A stretch of 55,940 nucleotides of DNA from Bordetella petrii (lineage in GTDB: Bacteria; Pseudomonadota; Gammaproteobacteria; Burkholderiales; Burkholderiaceae_B): positions 1 to 55,940 of the forward strand of contig WMBV01000036.1 in NCBI GenBank assembly GCA_017745595.1. Reading direction: 5' to 3'. Positions 38,099 through 46,291 of this stretch are shown one piece after another. The stretch's first letter is position 1, and every line of letters begins with the position of its first letter. The translations under genes and the position numbers were made by a program. Under the pieces are notes generated by a model, which was given only the letters and a program-made list of their open reading frames with translations, did not search any database and was not told the origin of the DNA.

Positions 38099-40282
38099 TC
38101 AGGCATTCGTGCAGGCCGGGCTCGACGTGCGCGCGGCCGCCGCGTCCGCCGGCGGCGCCGATAAAATGATGCGGGCATCCACGATGGAGCAGCCCTCGCG
38201 ATGCGCCACTATCGGATTCAAGTCGATTTCGACGATCTCGGGATGCGCCATGGCCACTTCGGATATGCGCAAGAGCACATCCACGATCCATTCCTTGTCT
38301 ACGGGAGGGTTGCCCCGTGCACCGTCCAGAACCGCCTTGTGCCGGATTTCCTCCACCATTTCTCTCGCATCGGCTCGCGTGACCGGCACGGCGCGGAAGG
38401 CCAGGTCCCGCATGATCTCGACGAATACTCCACCCAGGCCGAACACGAGCACCCGCCCATAGATGGGATCCTGCAGCAGGCCCACCAGCAGCTCGGTGCC
38501 TTTGGGAACCATGGGTGTGGCCAGATAGCCATGGATATGGGCGTGCGCGACATGCTGCCTTACCGAGGATTCGATCGACTGGATGGCGGCGGCGATCGCG
38601 CCGGTGCCCGCGATACCCAGCCGCACCCCGCCGACATCCGACTTATGCAGCACGTCCTTCGAAATCACCTTGATCGCCAGTGGCGCCGCGCCGAATGCCT
38701 CGACCGCGCGCACCGCGTCGCCGGCATTGGCGACCACGAGTTGCGGCTCGGTGTCGATGCCGTACAACTTCAGCAGCGAGGTCGCTTCGGGTTCGAGCAG
38801 ATGGCGCCCGGCGGCGTGCGCGGCCTGGATGATCTCCGTAGCCGCCGGAGAGGCTTGCGCGGGCGCTCGCCGCCCGGCAACCAGCCGTTTTCTATTGGAT
38901 TCATAGCGGGCGCCGGCGGCAAGGCACTGGACCGCGGTCTCGATGTGCCGCTGAAAGGGAATGCCTTCTTTGCGCAGTAAATCCAGCGAGTCCGTTTTCA
39001 TGTGGGCGAAATGGGACTGGACCAGCACCGGCTTGCCGTAGGTTCGCATCATCCTGCCCAGGCTCTTGCAGACACGTTCCTCGACGGCTCCCGCTTCGGG
39101 CCCCCATCGGTGCCCATAGCCGCCGAACAGGCCGACCAGCAGCAGGCCATCGATACCGGGATCTTGCAGCACGGCATCGGCGATGGACTCGTAGTATTCG
39201 GGCCGGGGGTCCGTGCCGCCACCGGCATCCACGGGGTTGGAAATGGCGGTTGCGTTGGGAACGATTTCCTTGATCCGCTGGACGGTGCGGGCCGACAGTT
39301 GCGGCAGTTCCAGGCCACGGTCGGCGCATGCTTCCGAGGCAACGGTGATCGGTCCTCCGCCTTCGGACACGACTGCGATCCGCTTGCCGTTCATCGGCGG
39401 CAATAAGGCCAGCGCTTCGGCAATGGGAAACAATTCATCCGAACGATCGGTGACGACGATCCCTGCCTGTTCGAGCACGCTCTTGCTGACGGCATAGTCG
39501 CCGGCCAGAGACCCGCTGTGCGATTTCGCCGCGCTGCGGCCGGCAGCGTTGCGGCCGGCGACGTACATGACGATGGGCTTCTGGACGCTTGCGCGGCGGG
39601 CGCTTTCCAGGAAGGCCCCGGCGTCCTTGAAGCCTTCCACATAGAAAATGATGGACTTGGTCTCGGCGTCGGTGGCCAGAAAATCCAGGTACTCGTCGAA
39701 CCGGATGTCGGATTGGTTACCCACCGACAACATCACGCCCACGCCGCTATGGCCATTCACGATCATTTCGTTCTGCAACGACGACATGATGTTCGCCGAG
39801 TTGGATAGAATCGAGATGTTGCCCCTGGGCAAGCCGAGGGTGCCGATCGTGTTGCAGCCGAGGCGCGCGCTGAAGGTGCCGTTCGTGTTCGGGCCGATGA
39901 GGCGCACGTTGTACCGTTTCGCGACGGCAACGGTTTCCTCTTCCAGCAGGCGCCCTGCTTCGCTGGCTTCGGAAAAACCGCCGGCAAGCAGCACCGCTCC
40001 CTTGGTTCCGGCCCGGCCGCAGGCCTCGACCACGGCCGGGGCCGTTCGCGCCGACGTACAAACGACGGCCAGATCGACCGCTTCAGGAATATCTTGCACC
40101 GACGCATAGCATTCGAAACCCAGGATCTCTTTTTCCTTGGGATTGACGGGATAGATCTTGCCTTGATACTTATCGGCGATAAGAGAGGCGATTGCCCGGT
40201 ATCCCCGTTTTGCCGAATCACGCGATGCGCCAATGATGGCGACGGACCGGGGGTGTATGAGAGGTTCGAGATAATGCGTCAT
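38099..40282 (-). CDS. ADP-forming acyl-CoA synthetase (acetate-CoA ligase type, fused alpha-beta)
   Basis: A 727-aa fused enzyme of the NDP-forming acyl-CoA synthetase family. The CoA-binding domain (about 8-140; SVAIIGASRD) is followed by the succinyl-CoA-ligase-like domains, with the conserved His in SHSGSLAGDY and a C-terminal ATP-grasp domain (AIKVISKDVLHKSDVGGV). It activates an organic acid to its CoA thioester with ATP, giving ADP and phosphate. Start ATG 40282 has AGGAA upstream. It lies between the TPP enzyme and a Bug gene, all in one operon. Confidence 0.88.
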   Translation of the reverse strand: MTHYLEPLIHPRSVAIIGASRDSAKRGYRAIASLIADKYQGKIYPVNPKEKEILGFECYASVQDIPEAVDLAVVCTSARTAPAVVEACGRAGTKGAVLLAGGFSEASEAGRLLEEETVAVAKRYNVRLIGPNTNGTFSARLGCNTIGTLGLPRGNISILSNSANIMSSLQNEMIVNGHSGVGVMLSVGNQSDIRFDEYLDFLATDAETKSIIFYVEGFKDAGAFLESARRASVQKPIVMYVAGRNAAGRSAAKSHSGSLAGDYAVSKSVLEQAGIVVTDRSDELFPIAEALALLPPMNGKRIAVVSEGGGPITVASEACADRGLELPQLSARTVQRIKEIVPNATAISNPVDAGGGTDPRPEYYESIADAVLQDPGIDGLLLVGLFGGYGHRWGPEAGAVEERVCKSLGRMMRTYGKPVLVQSHFAHMKTDSLDLLRKEGIPFQRHIETAVQCLAAGARYESNRKRLVAGRRAPAQASPAATEIIQAAHAAGRHLLEPEATSLLKLYGIDTEPQLVVANAGDAVRAVEAFGAAPLAIKVISKDVLHKSDVGGVRLGIAGTGAIAAAIQSIESSVRQHVAHAHIHGYLATPMVPKGTELLVGLLQDPIYGRVLVFGLGGVFVEIMRDLAFRAVPVTRADAREMVEEIRHKAVLDGARGNPPVDKEWIVDVLLRISEVAMAHPEIVEIDLNPIVAHREGCSIVDARIILSAPPADAAAARTSSPACTNA

Positions 40283-40300
40283 GGTGATTCCTGCCTGCAT

Positions 40301-41266
40301 TTACTGGGGCTTGATACCTGCCGACTGCGCCAGCTGGCGGTACTTCTCGACTTCCGCGTCGACGAACGACTTGAAGTCCTGGACGCTGCCGCCCAGCGGC
40401 TCGAGTCCCATCGCATGGAAGCGCTGCTTGAATTCCGGATTTCCAAGTGCTTTGCCAATGGCCGCATTGAGGGCCTGGACGATTTCATCGGGCGTGCCCG
40501 CCGGCGCCGCCAAGCCGATCCACCCCACCAGCTCGTAGTTGTGAAGCCCCAGTTCATCCAACGAGGGCACGTCCGGCAGCAATGAAGTTCTTTTTGTCGT
40601 CGTGACGGCCAGCGGGCGGAGCTTGCCCGCCTGAATGAACGGAAGCACCTCTGGAACCGCGGCAAACATCAGGTTGACTTGGCCGCCCAGTAGATCCGTC
40701 ACCGCGTTCGCCCCGCCCCTGTACGGCACCTGGATCAGCTTGGTTCCCGTCATCTGCATGAACAGTTCGCCAGCCATGTGCTGGGGGCCGCCGATCGAGA
40801 CGATTGCGTAGTTCAGCTTGTCCGGCTTGGCTCGCGCGAGTTCGATCAGCTCTGCGACCGACGTCACGGAAACAGAGGAGTTCGTGACCAGCACATTGGG
40901 TTGCGCCGCAATCAGCGCCACCGGCGTTAAATCTTTGCGCGGATCGTAGGTCAGGTTCTTGAATAGGCTGGGCGCCGCCGCCAGCGTGGTTGCCGCGCTC
41001 ATCAGCAGGGTGTAGCCATCCGGGTCGGAGTTGGCCACGTAAGCGGCGCCGATATTGGCGCTGGCGCCCGATTTGTTTTCGATCACGAACGTCTGACGGA
41101 AGGTGTCTTCCAGCTTCTTTGCGATCTCGCGGCCCACCATATCGACGCTTCCGCCCGCGGTATAGGGCACGACTATCTTCACGGGCCTGTCCGGATAAGG
41201 ACCGGCATTCGCCAATGCCGATACGCCCAGCAATACCCCCAGCACGGCTATCAATCTTGCGATCAT
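40301..41266 (-). CDS. Bug-family periplasmic solute-binding protein
   Basis: A 321-aa receptor with signal peptide ending ALANAG, then PYPDRPVKIVVPYTAGG, FVIENKSGASAN and DPDGYTLLMS. It is the first gene of the leftward operon that continues with the acyl-CoA ligase, TPP enzyme, deacetylase and isochorismatase genes. A strong promoter precedes it. With the receptor at 31146 the island has two Bug proteins and no membrane subunits. Confidence 0.92.
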   Translation of the reverse strand: MIARLIAVLGVLLGVSALANAGPYPDRPVKIVVPYTAGGSVDMVGREIAKKLEDTFRQTFVIENKSGASANIGAAYVANSDPDGYTLLMSAATTLAAAPSLFKNLTYDPRKDLTPVALIAAQPNVLVTNSSVSVTSVAELIELARAKPDKLNYAIVSIGGPQHMAGELFMQMTGTKLIQVPYRGGANAVTDLLGGQVNLMFAAVPEVLPFIQAGKLRPLAVTTTKRTSLLPDVPSLDELGLHNYELVGWIGLAAPAGTPDEIVQALNAAIGKALGNPEFKQRFHAMGLEPLGGSVQDFKSFVDAEVEKYRQLAQSAGIKPQ

Positions 41267-41314
41267 GTTCCGCTCCTTGAATGACGGAATGTCCTGTTCA
41301 CAACATTGAAAAAA

Positions 41315-41344
41315 AGTATAGGTAGCGCCTTAGGGGGGGTCCAA
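41315..41344 (-). promoter_or_regulatory. promoter of the leftward island operon
   Basis: Minus strand: TTGGAC (41344-41339), 18 bases, TATACT (41320-41315), about 50 bases before the Bug ATG. The spacer contains a run of seven C on the minus strand. CAATAT repeats just upstream (about 41343-41375) could be regulator half-sites. Confidence 0.65.
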
Positions 41345-41413
41345 TATTGCTTTTGTTCCGATTGATATTGCCCGTGTACTAATCACGGACGGCACGATTC
41401 CGGGCATCCTCCG

Positions 41414-41488
41414 GGCGGCAGCGGCATCGCCATCGGCTTGATCGAATGGCGACGCAGCCGGATGGTCGCCCTAAGCCAACCGGCCTGA
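41414..41488 (+). pseudogene. remnant of the 3' end of an EamA/DMT permease gene
   Basis: Translating from 41417 gives GSGIAIGLIEWRRSRMV... and a stop at 41486-41488. The first 50 bases match the end of the permease gene at 28244-29206 (bases 29135-29184) at 45 of 50 positions, and the reading frame is the same. Homology stops abruptly to the left at about 41414. There is no start or upstream body, so it is a broken end left behind at an insertion or recombination junction. Confidence 0.85.
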
Positions 41489-41508
41489 CGCGGGCTCACC
41501 AGGTCGCC

Positions 41509-41637
41509 AGGTGTCTGACTCCCGCAACGGTTCAGACACAGACGAACAGGTGTCAGGCTCCGCAGGTGCCTGACACCGCTGCGTGAGAGGCGTTCTGCTC
41601 ACTTCGGTGTCTGACACCCTTCGGGAGTCAGACACCT
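41509..41637. repeat. REP-like unit cluster (three units)
   Basis: Units at 41509-41540 (AGGTGTCTGACTCC...), 41548-41577 (the GTCAGGC subtype) and 41606-41637 (reverse orientation, AGTCAGACACCT). The last ends two bases before the stop codon of the ABC ATPase gene. The gap 41267-41508 holds only the promoter and the permease remnant. Confidence 0.88.
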
Positions 41638-41639
41638 GC

Positions 41640-42332
41640 CTATACATCGGTGTCTGCTTCGGCTGGCTGCAGCCGGCCCGCCGCCAGAACCAGTTGCCGG
41701 CCGCAGCGGGCCGCCAATTGCGTGTCGTGAGTGACCAGCACCAGCGTGGTGCCGTGCTCGCGGTGCAGATCGAACATCAGGTCGACCACGGTGGCGCCGG
41801 TGGCGGCGTCGAGGCTGCCGGTGGGTTCGTCGGCGAACAGCAGGTCGGGCTGCACCACGAAGGCGCGGGCCAGCGACACCCGCTGTTGCTCGCCGCCGGA
41901 CAGGGTGCGCGGATAGTGGTGCAGGCGCTCGCCCAGCCCCACCCGCTGCAGCATTGCCTGGGCGGCGTCGCGCGCGGGCTGGCCGGCCAGTTCCAGCGGC
42001 AGCATTACGTTTTCCAGGGCCGTCAGGTTGGACAGTAACTGGAACGACTGGAACACGAAGCCCACATGGCGCGCGCGCAGCCGCGCCCGGCCGTCTTCAT
42101 CGAGCGAGAACAGGTCCTGGCCGGCCAGCCGGACGGTGCCGGCCGAAGGAACATCCAGGCCGGCCATCAGTCCCAATAATGTGGACTTGCCGGAGCCCGA
42201 ACTGCCGGTAATGGCCACGGCGTCGCCGGCGGCCACCGTAAAATCGATTCCGTCCAGGATCGACAACGTACCGCCCGCGTCGGACACCTGCTTGCCCAGC
42301 CCAGAGACTTCGATCGAGACCTTGCTATCCAT
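41640..42332 (-). CDS. ybbA: YbbA/LolD-type ABC transporter ATPase
   Basis: A 230-aa ATPase of the LolD/MacB group: Walker [19 protein letters not shown], signature LSGGEQQR, Walker B LLFADEPTGSLD, switch His LVTHD. Adjacency to tesA in divergent orientation matches E. coli ybbA-tesA. The ybbP membrane partner expected downstream is absent; a REP cluster and the island junction occupy its place. The ATG at 42332 shares the bases CATG with the tesA start codon. The last residues (AEADTDV) overlap REP-like sequence. Confidence 0.85.
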   Translation of the reverse strand: MDSKVSIEVSGLGKQVSDAGGTLSILDGIDFTVAAGDAVAITGSSGSGKSTLLGLMAGLDVPSAGTVRLAGQDLFSLDEDGRARLRARHVGFVFQSFQLLSNLTALENVMLPLELAGQPARDAAQAMLQRVGLGERLHHYPRTLSGGEQQRVSLARAFVVQPDLLFADEPTGSLDAATGATVVDLMFDLHREHGTTLVLVTHDTQLAARCGRQLVLAAGRLQPAEADTDV

Positions 42333-42999
42333 GCGCTTATTCTTCCGTTCGTTTGTTGCCTCCGCCATGGCGGCCGCCCTGATCTTGCCGGCCGCCCAGG
42401 CTCAGACCGCCGCCCCGGCCCCGGGTTCCGCCGCCCGCACCCTGCTGGTGGTGGGCGACAGCCTGTCGGCCGAATATGGGCTGGCGCGCGGCACCGGATG
42501 GGTGCCGCTGCTGGCCCGGCGGATGTCAGAACAATACCCCAACTACCAGGTGGTCAATGCCAGCATCAGCGGCGACACGACCAGCGGCGGCGTCACCCGC
42601 CTGCCGGCGCTGCTCGAACGCCACAAGCCGGCGGTGGTGATCCTGGAGCTGGGCTCGAACGACGCCCTGCGCGGCCTGTCACTGCAAATGACCGAACAGA
42701 ACCTGCGCGACATGGCCCGGCGGTCGCGCCAGGCGGGCGCCCGGGTGTTGATCGTGGGCATGCAGATTCCGCCCAATTACGGGCGCGATTACACCCAGCG
42801 CTTCGCCGCCCTATTCCCCGCGGTGGCCCGGGCCGAACAGGCCGGCCTGGTGCCGTTCTTGATGGAAGGCATGGCCACCGACCGCGCGCTGTTCCAGGCC
42901 GACGGCATACACCCGAACGAACAGGCGCAGCCGGCGCTGCTGGAAAACGTATGGGCCGCGCTGCGGCCCATACTCGAGGAACTTCAGCCGGCTGACTGA
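42331..42999 (+). CDS. tesA: periplasmic SGNH esterase / acyl-CoA thioesterase I
   Basis: A 222-aa secreted esterase with a signal peptide ending PAAQAQ. SGNH blocks are present: GDSLSAEYGL (Ser nucleophile), SISGDTTSGG (Gly), LGSNDALRG (Asn) and DGIHPN (catalytic Asp and His). It acts on thioesters, lysophospholipids or aryl esters in the periplasm. Its start overlaps that of the divergent ABC ATPase, and its 3' end overlaps ppiD by 16 bases. Confidence 0.9.
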   Translation: MRLFFRSFVASAMAAALILPAAQAQTAAPAPGSAARTLLVVGDSLSAEYGLARGTGWVPLLARRMSEQYPNYQVVNASISGDTTSGGVTRLPALLERHKPAVVILELGSNDALRGLSLQMTEQNLRDMARRSRQAGARVLIVGMQIPPNYGRDYTQRFAALFPAVARAEQAGLVPFLMEGMATDRALFQADGIHPNEQAQPALLENVWAALRPILEELQPAD

Positions 43000-44945
43000 T
43001 CCTGGCTTTGCAGGACCGCCGCGGCTTCCGGCAGGATTTTCACCTTGTACTGCTGGCGCAGCATCTGCAGCACCGCGGCGGCTTCGGCCTGGCCCCAGGC
43101 CGCCCCCACTTGGCGCGCCAGCAGATCGCGGGCCGATTCTTCGACCGTGCCGGGCTCGACCTTGGCCAGGCGCGCCACGACGTAGTCGTTGCCGTCGGCC
43201 ACGCCCGTATACGCGGGCAGCGGCTGGGCCGGCAGGCGCATGACGGCGTCGAGCACGGCCTGCGACAGCTGCTGCGGCTGCTGGCGCGATACCACGATAG
43301 ACTCGCCGAAGCCTTCGGGCAGCGTGGCCGGATCGGCCTTCCAGCCTTCCAGGGCCGCGGTGGCCGCCTGGCGGGCGGCTTCGGCCGCGCGCTCGTCGAG
43401 CAGGCGCTCGCGGATGGTGTCGCTGACTTTTTCCAGCGGCGGCACGTGTTCGGGCTGCAGTTCGGCAACGCGCACGGCCAGCATGGTGTCGGGCGACAAT
43501 TCGATGACCCCGGAATTCTGCTTGTCGCGCAGCACTTCGGGCGAGAACAGGGCCTGGCGCACCCGCGGATTGTCGAGCAATTGCGCGTCGGGGCTGCCCG
43601 CCGCGGCATCGGCGCCGGCCTGCTCGGCCGGCAGCAGCCCTTCGCGGGTGATGCCGGTGGCCGTGCGCAGTTTCAGGCCCAGGGCGTCGGCCGCGGGCTG
43701 CAGGCTGTCGCGCTGGTCGTACACGGTTTCGGTCAGCTTGGTGGCCATTTCGGAAAAGCGCGTGGCGGCGATCTGCTTGCGGATTTCGGCGGAAATCTGG
43801 TCGCGCACTTCGTCCAGCGGCTTGATGGCGGCCGGCTGCACTTCTGTGACCTTGATGATGTGCAGGCCCGAGGGGCTTTCGACCACGCCCGAGACCTGGT
43901 CTTTGGACAGCCCGAAAATGGCTTTTTCAAGCGGACCGGTCAGCATGCCCGGCGCCAGCCAGCCCAGGTCGCCGCCCTTGTCGGCCGAGCCGGCATCCTG
44001 CGAATTGGCGCGCGCGAGTTCGGCGAACTTGGCGGGGTCGGCCGCGGCCTGCTTGGCCAGCGCGTCGGCCTTGGCGCGCGCGGATTTGCGGGCTTCGTCA
44101 GAGGCGCCCGCGGGCACCTCGATCATGATGTGGCTGGCGCGGCGGCGTTCTGGCTGGCCGAAGCGGTGCTTGTTCTGTTCGTAATAGCTGGCGATGTCTT
44201 CGTCTTTGACCTGCACGCCTTGCGTGGCGGCGGCCTCGTCCAGCACCAGGTATTGTGCGCTGACATGTTCCGGCACGACCAGCTGCTGCTTGTTGGCGTC
44301 GTACCAGGCCTGGATGTCTTGCGGCGACACCGAGACTTGCGCGCGGTGGCCGGCCGCGTCGAAGCGGCGCAATTGCACGGTGCGCTGCTGGGTCAGGGCG
44401 GATTCGAGCGAGGCGATGACGGCCGCCGGCGCGCTGGCCGATTGGGTGATGGGATCGAGCACGCGGCCCACCGCCAGGTCGCGCCGCAGGCCGGCTTCGA
44501 AGGACGTGGGCGTCATGCCCTGGGCGGCCAGCACCTGGCGATAGCGTTCGGGCGAAAAACGGCCGTTGTCCTGGACTTGCGGGATCGCGGCGATGGTATT
44601 GCGCAGCGTGCCATCGGACACCGAGAAACGGTAGTCGGAGGCGGCCTGCATCATGAGGCGCTGGTCGATCAGCTGGTTGAGCAGCTGTTCGCGCATGGCG
44701 GGCGTGTCGACCAGGGCCGGATCGAACTGGCTGCCCATGCGCTGGCGGAATTGTTCGAGCTGGTTGCGGTGAGCCATGTCGAATTCGCCGCGCGTGATGG
44801 GCTTGCCGGCCACCGTGGCCAGTTCGGGCTCGCGGCTGATGAAGCTTTCGTAGCCCTGGATGCCGACCAGGAAAAACGACGGCACGATCAGGATCAGCAG
44901 AATGAACTGCATCCAGCGGCGGTGATTGCGTAGTAGTTCGAACAT
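42984..44945 (-). CDS. ppiD: peptidyl-prolyl isomerase PpiD (SurA-like periplasmic chaperone)
   Basis: A 653-aa inner-membrane-anchored folding factor: short cytoplasmic N-terminus MFELLRNHRRW, one membrane segment (about 13-33), a SurA-type N domain, a central parvulin domain (about 255-360, RRRASHIMIEV and GGDLGWLAPGML) and a C-terminal domain. It assists outer-membrane and secreted protein folding near the translocon. The frame extends upstream of 44945 through repeats and is not coding. A leaderless terminator sits 67 bases upstream. In E. coli hupB precedes ppiD; here it does not. Confidence 0.93.
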   Translation of the reverse strand: MFELLRNHRRWMQFILLILIVPSFFLVGIQGYESFISREPELATVAGKPITRGEFDMAHRNQLEQFRQRMGSQFDPALVDTPAMREQLLNQLIDQRLMMQAASDYRFSVSDGTLRNTIAAIPQVQDNGRFSPERYRQVLAAQGMTPTSFEAGLRRDLAVGRVLDPITQSASAPAAVIASLESALTQQRTVQLRRFDAAGHRAQVSVSPQDIQAWYDANKQQLVVPEHVSAQYLVLDEAAATQGVQVKDEDIASYYEQNKHRFGQPERRRASHIMIEVPAGASDEARKSARAKADALAKQAAADPAKFAELARANSQDAGSADKGGDLGWLAPGMLTGPLEKAIFGLSKDQVSGVVESPSGLHIIKVTEVQPAAIKPLDEVRDQISAEIRKQIAATRFSEMATKLTETVYDQRDSLQPAADALGLKLRTATGITREGLLPAEQAGADAAAGSPDAQLLDNPRVRQALFSPEVLRDKQNSGVIELSPDTMLAVRVAELQPEHVPPLEKVSDTIRERLLDERAAEAARQAATAALEGWKADPATLPEGFGESIVVSRQQPQQLSQAVLDAVMRLPAQPLPAYTGVADGNDYVVARLAKVEPGTVEESARDLLARQVGAAWGQAEAAAVLQMLRQQYKVKILPEAAAVLQSQDQSAG

Positions 44946-45011
44946 GGATTCCCTGTTTGCCGTACGCGGCGCGCCCGACGAACATGGACGCCGCGCCGCA
45001 AGAAAACGCAT

Positions 45012-45034
45012 AAAAAAAGGCGAACCGGTTCGCC
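45012..45034 (-). terminator. orphan terminator/attenuator upstream of ppiD
   Basis: On the minus strand the perfect stem GGCGAACC/GGTTCGCC (45034-45019) is followed by seven T. No gene lies immediately upstream of it. It would stop transcripts entering ppiD, so it is either the relic of a lost upstream gene or a leader attenuator. Confidence 0.75.
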
Positions 45035-45216
45035 CCTTGCCAGGTGCCGCCAAGTGCCGGAATCGGGCCTGCTCGGAATCGGACCTGCTTAGCCGCCGGA
45101 GTTTACCATTTTCGCCCCAGGTCACCCAGACCCCGGGGGCGGCGGCGGTTTCGGGTTCTGAGCCCGTCCGGAACACGCCGGACTCTGTCTGTACTCGGCC
45201 GCGAACCAGTTCACGC

Positions 45217-45282
45217 AGGTGCCTGACTCCGCCGATTGCGGATCATTCACGGTGTCAGGCACCCTGCCGGGAGCCTGACACC
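45217..45282. repeat. REP-like pair, GTCAGGC subtype
   Basis: A half unit AGGTGCCTGACTCC at 45217 and a full unit GGTGTCAGGCACC...GCCTGACACC (45251-45282). This subtype resembles the tandem units at 9672-10250. The surrounding region 44946-45535 otherwise holds the terminator at 45012 and the MITE-like element; no gene is seen. Confidence 0.85.
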
Positions 45283-45329
45283 CGAAACACCTGAAGAGGC
45301 CGGCCTCTTTCTATTGGACGACATTGGCA

Positions 45330-45457
45330 GCCTCGGCGTGCCGGGCTTGGGGCTGGGCGAGTTGACCGGCGGGGCAGCCTGCGCAGCAGGCCGAGGGCGC
45401 CTGGATGCGCCCGAGCCCGACGGGCTTCGACCAGACCCAGGCCCGGCACGCCGAGGC
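45330..45457. mobile_element. 128-bp MITE-like element with 22-bp terminal inverted repeats
   Basis: Ends 45330-45351 (GCCTCGGCGTGCCGGGCTTGGG minus its last bases) and 45436-45457 are inverted repeats matching at 21 of 22 positions. The core 45368-45404 is a 37-base exact duplicate of 9950-9986. No coding capacity for a transposase, so any movement would be in trans. No clear target-site duplication was seen. Confidence 0.65.
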
Positions 45458-45535
45458 GGCTGAAGAACTCAAATAAAAGCACCGCAAAGGAGTATCCTTG
45501 CCCCCATCGATCCCCAAACATCCAGCGCTTCCGGC

Positions 45536-46276
45536 ATGCCCTCTTCCTGGCCCTATCCCATTCATATTGCCCACCGCGGCGGCGGCCGCCTGGCGCCCGA
45601 GAACACCCTGGCCGCCATGCGCGTCGGCGCCCGGCATGGTTTCCGCATGCTCGAGTTCGACGTGAAATTAAGCCGGGACAAAGTCGCCTTCCTGCTGCAC
45701 GACGACACGCTGGACCGCACCACCGACGGCCACGGCCCCGCGGCGGCGCTGGCATTCGGCAACCTGGCCCGGCTGGACGCCGGCGGCTGGCATTCGCCGG
45801 CCTACACCGGCGAGCCCGTGCCCACGTTCCAGGCGGTGGCCCGCTATGCCATAGCCAACGGCATCGCCTGCAACGTCGAAATCAAGCCCAATCCCGGGCA
45901 AGAAAGCGAAACCGGCAGCGCGGTCGCGCTGGCGGCGCGCGAGCTCTGGCAAGGCGCGTTGCCCGCGCCGCTGCTGTCGTCGTTTTCCGAAGACGCGCTG
46001 GCCGCGGCCCGGCAGGCGGCGCCCGAACTGCCGCGCGCCCTTCTGGTGGACCACGTGCCCCCCGACTGGGCCGAGCGGATGGCGCGCCATGAATGCGTGG
46101 CGCTGAACATCAACCATCGCGACGCCAGCCGCGAACTCATCGACGCCGTGCATGCCGCCGGCTACCGCATCGCGGCCTGGACCATCAACGACCCGGCGCG
46201 CGCCCGGCTGCTGTTATCCTGGGGCCTGGATGCCCTTTTTACCGACGCGCTGGCCGAAATCGGCCCGCCCGCCTGA
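45536..46276 (+). CDS. ugpQ: glycerophosphodiester phosphodiesterase
   Basis: A 246-aa cytoplasmic enzyme of the GDPD family that hydrolyses glycerophosphodiesters to glycerol-3-phosphate and an alcohol. The TIM-barrel catalytic motifs IAHRGGGRLAPENT and LLHDDTLDRTTDG are clear, as is NVEIKPN. No signal peptide, so it matches cytoplasmic UgpQ rather than periplasmic GlpQ. It is followed 15 bases later by rlmJ. Confidence 0.92.
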   Translation: MPSSWPYPIHIAHRGGGRLAPENTLAAMRVGARHGFRMLEFDVKLSRDKVAFLLHDDTLDRTTDGHGPAAALAFGNLARLDAGGWHSPAYTGEPVPTFQAVARYAIANGIACNVEIKPNPGQESETGSAVALAARELWQGALPAPLLSSFSEDALAAARQAAPELPRALLVDHVPPDWAERMARHECVALNINHRDASRELIDAVHAAGYRIAAWTINDPARARLLLSWGLDALFTDALAEIGPPA

Positions 46277-46291
46277 GCGCAGGACCCCGCT

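Noticed and set aside
45035-45200. tRNA gene upstream of ppiD
   Set aside because: A T-loop-like stretch (GGTCCGATTCC on the minus strand) was noted, but no cloverleaf with acceptor and anticodon arms can be formed.
45255-45755. Minus-strand protein from the MITE-like element
   Set aside because: The open frame runs through the repeats and into ugpQ antisense; there is no ribosome site and no transposase motif.
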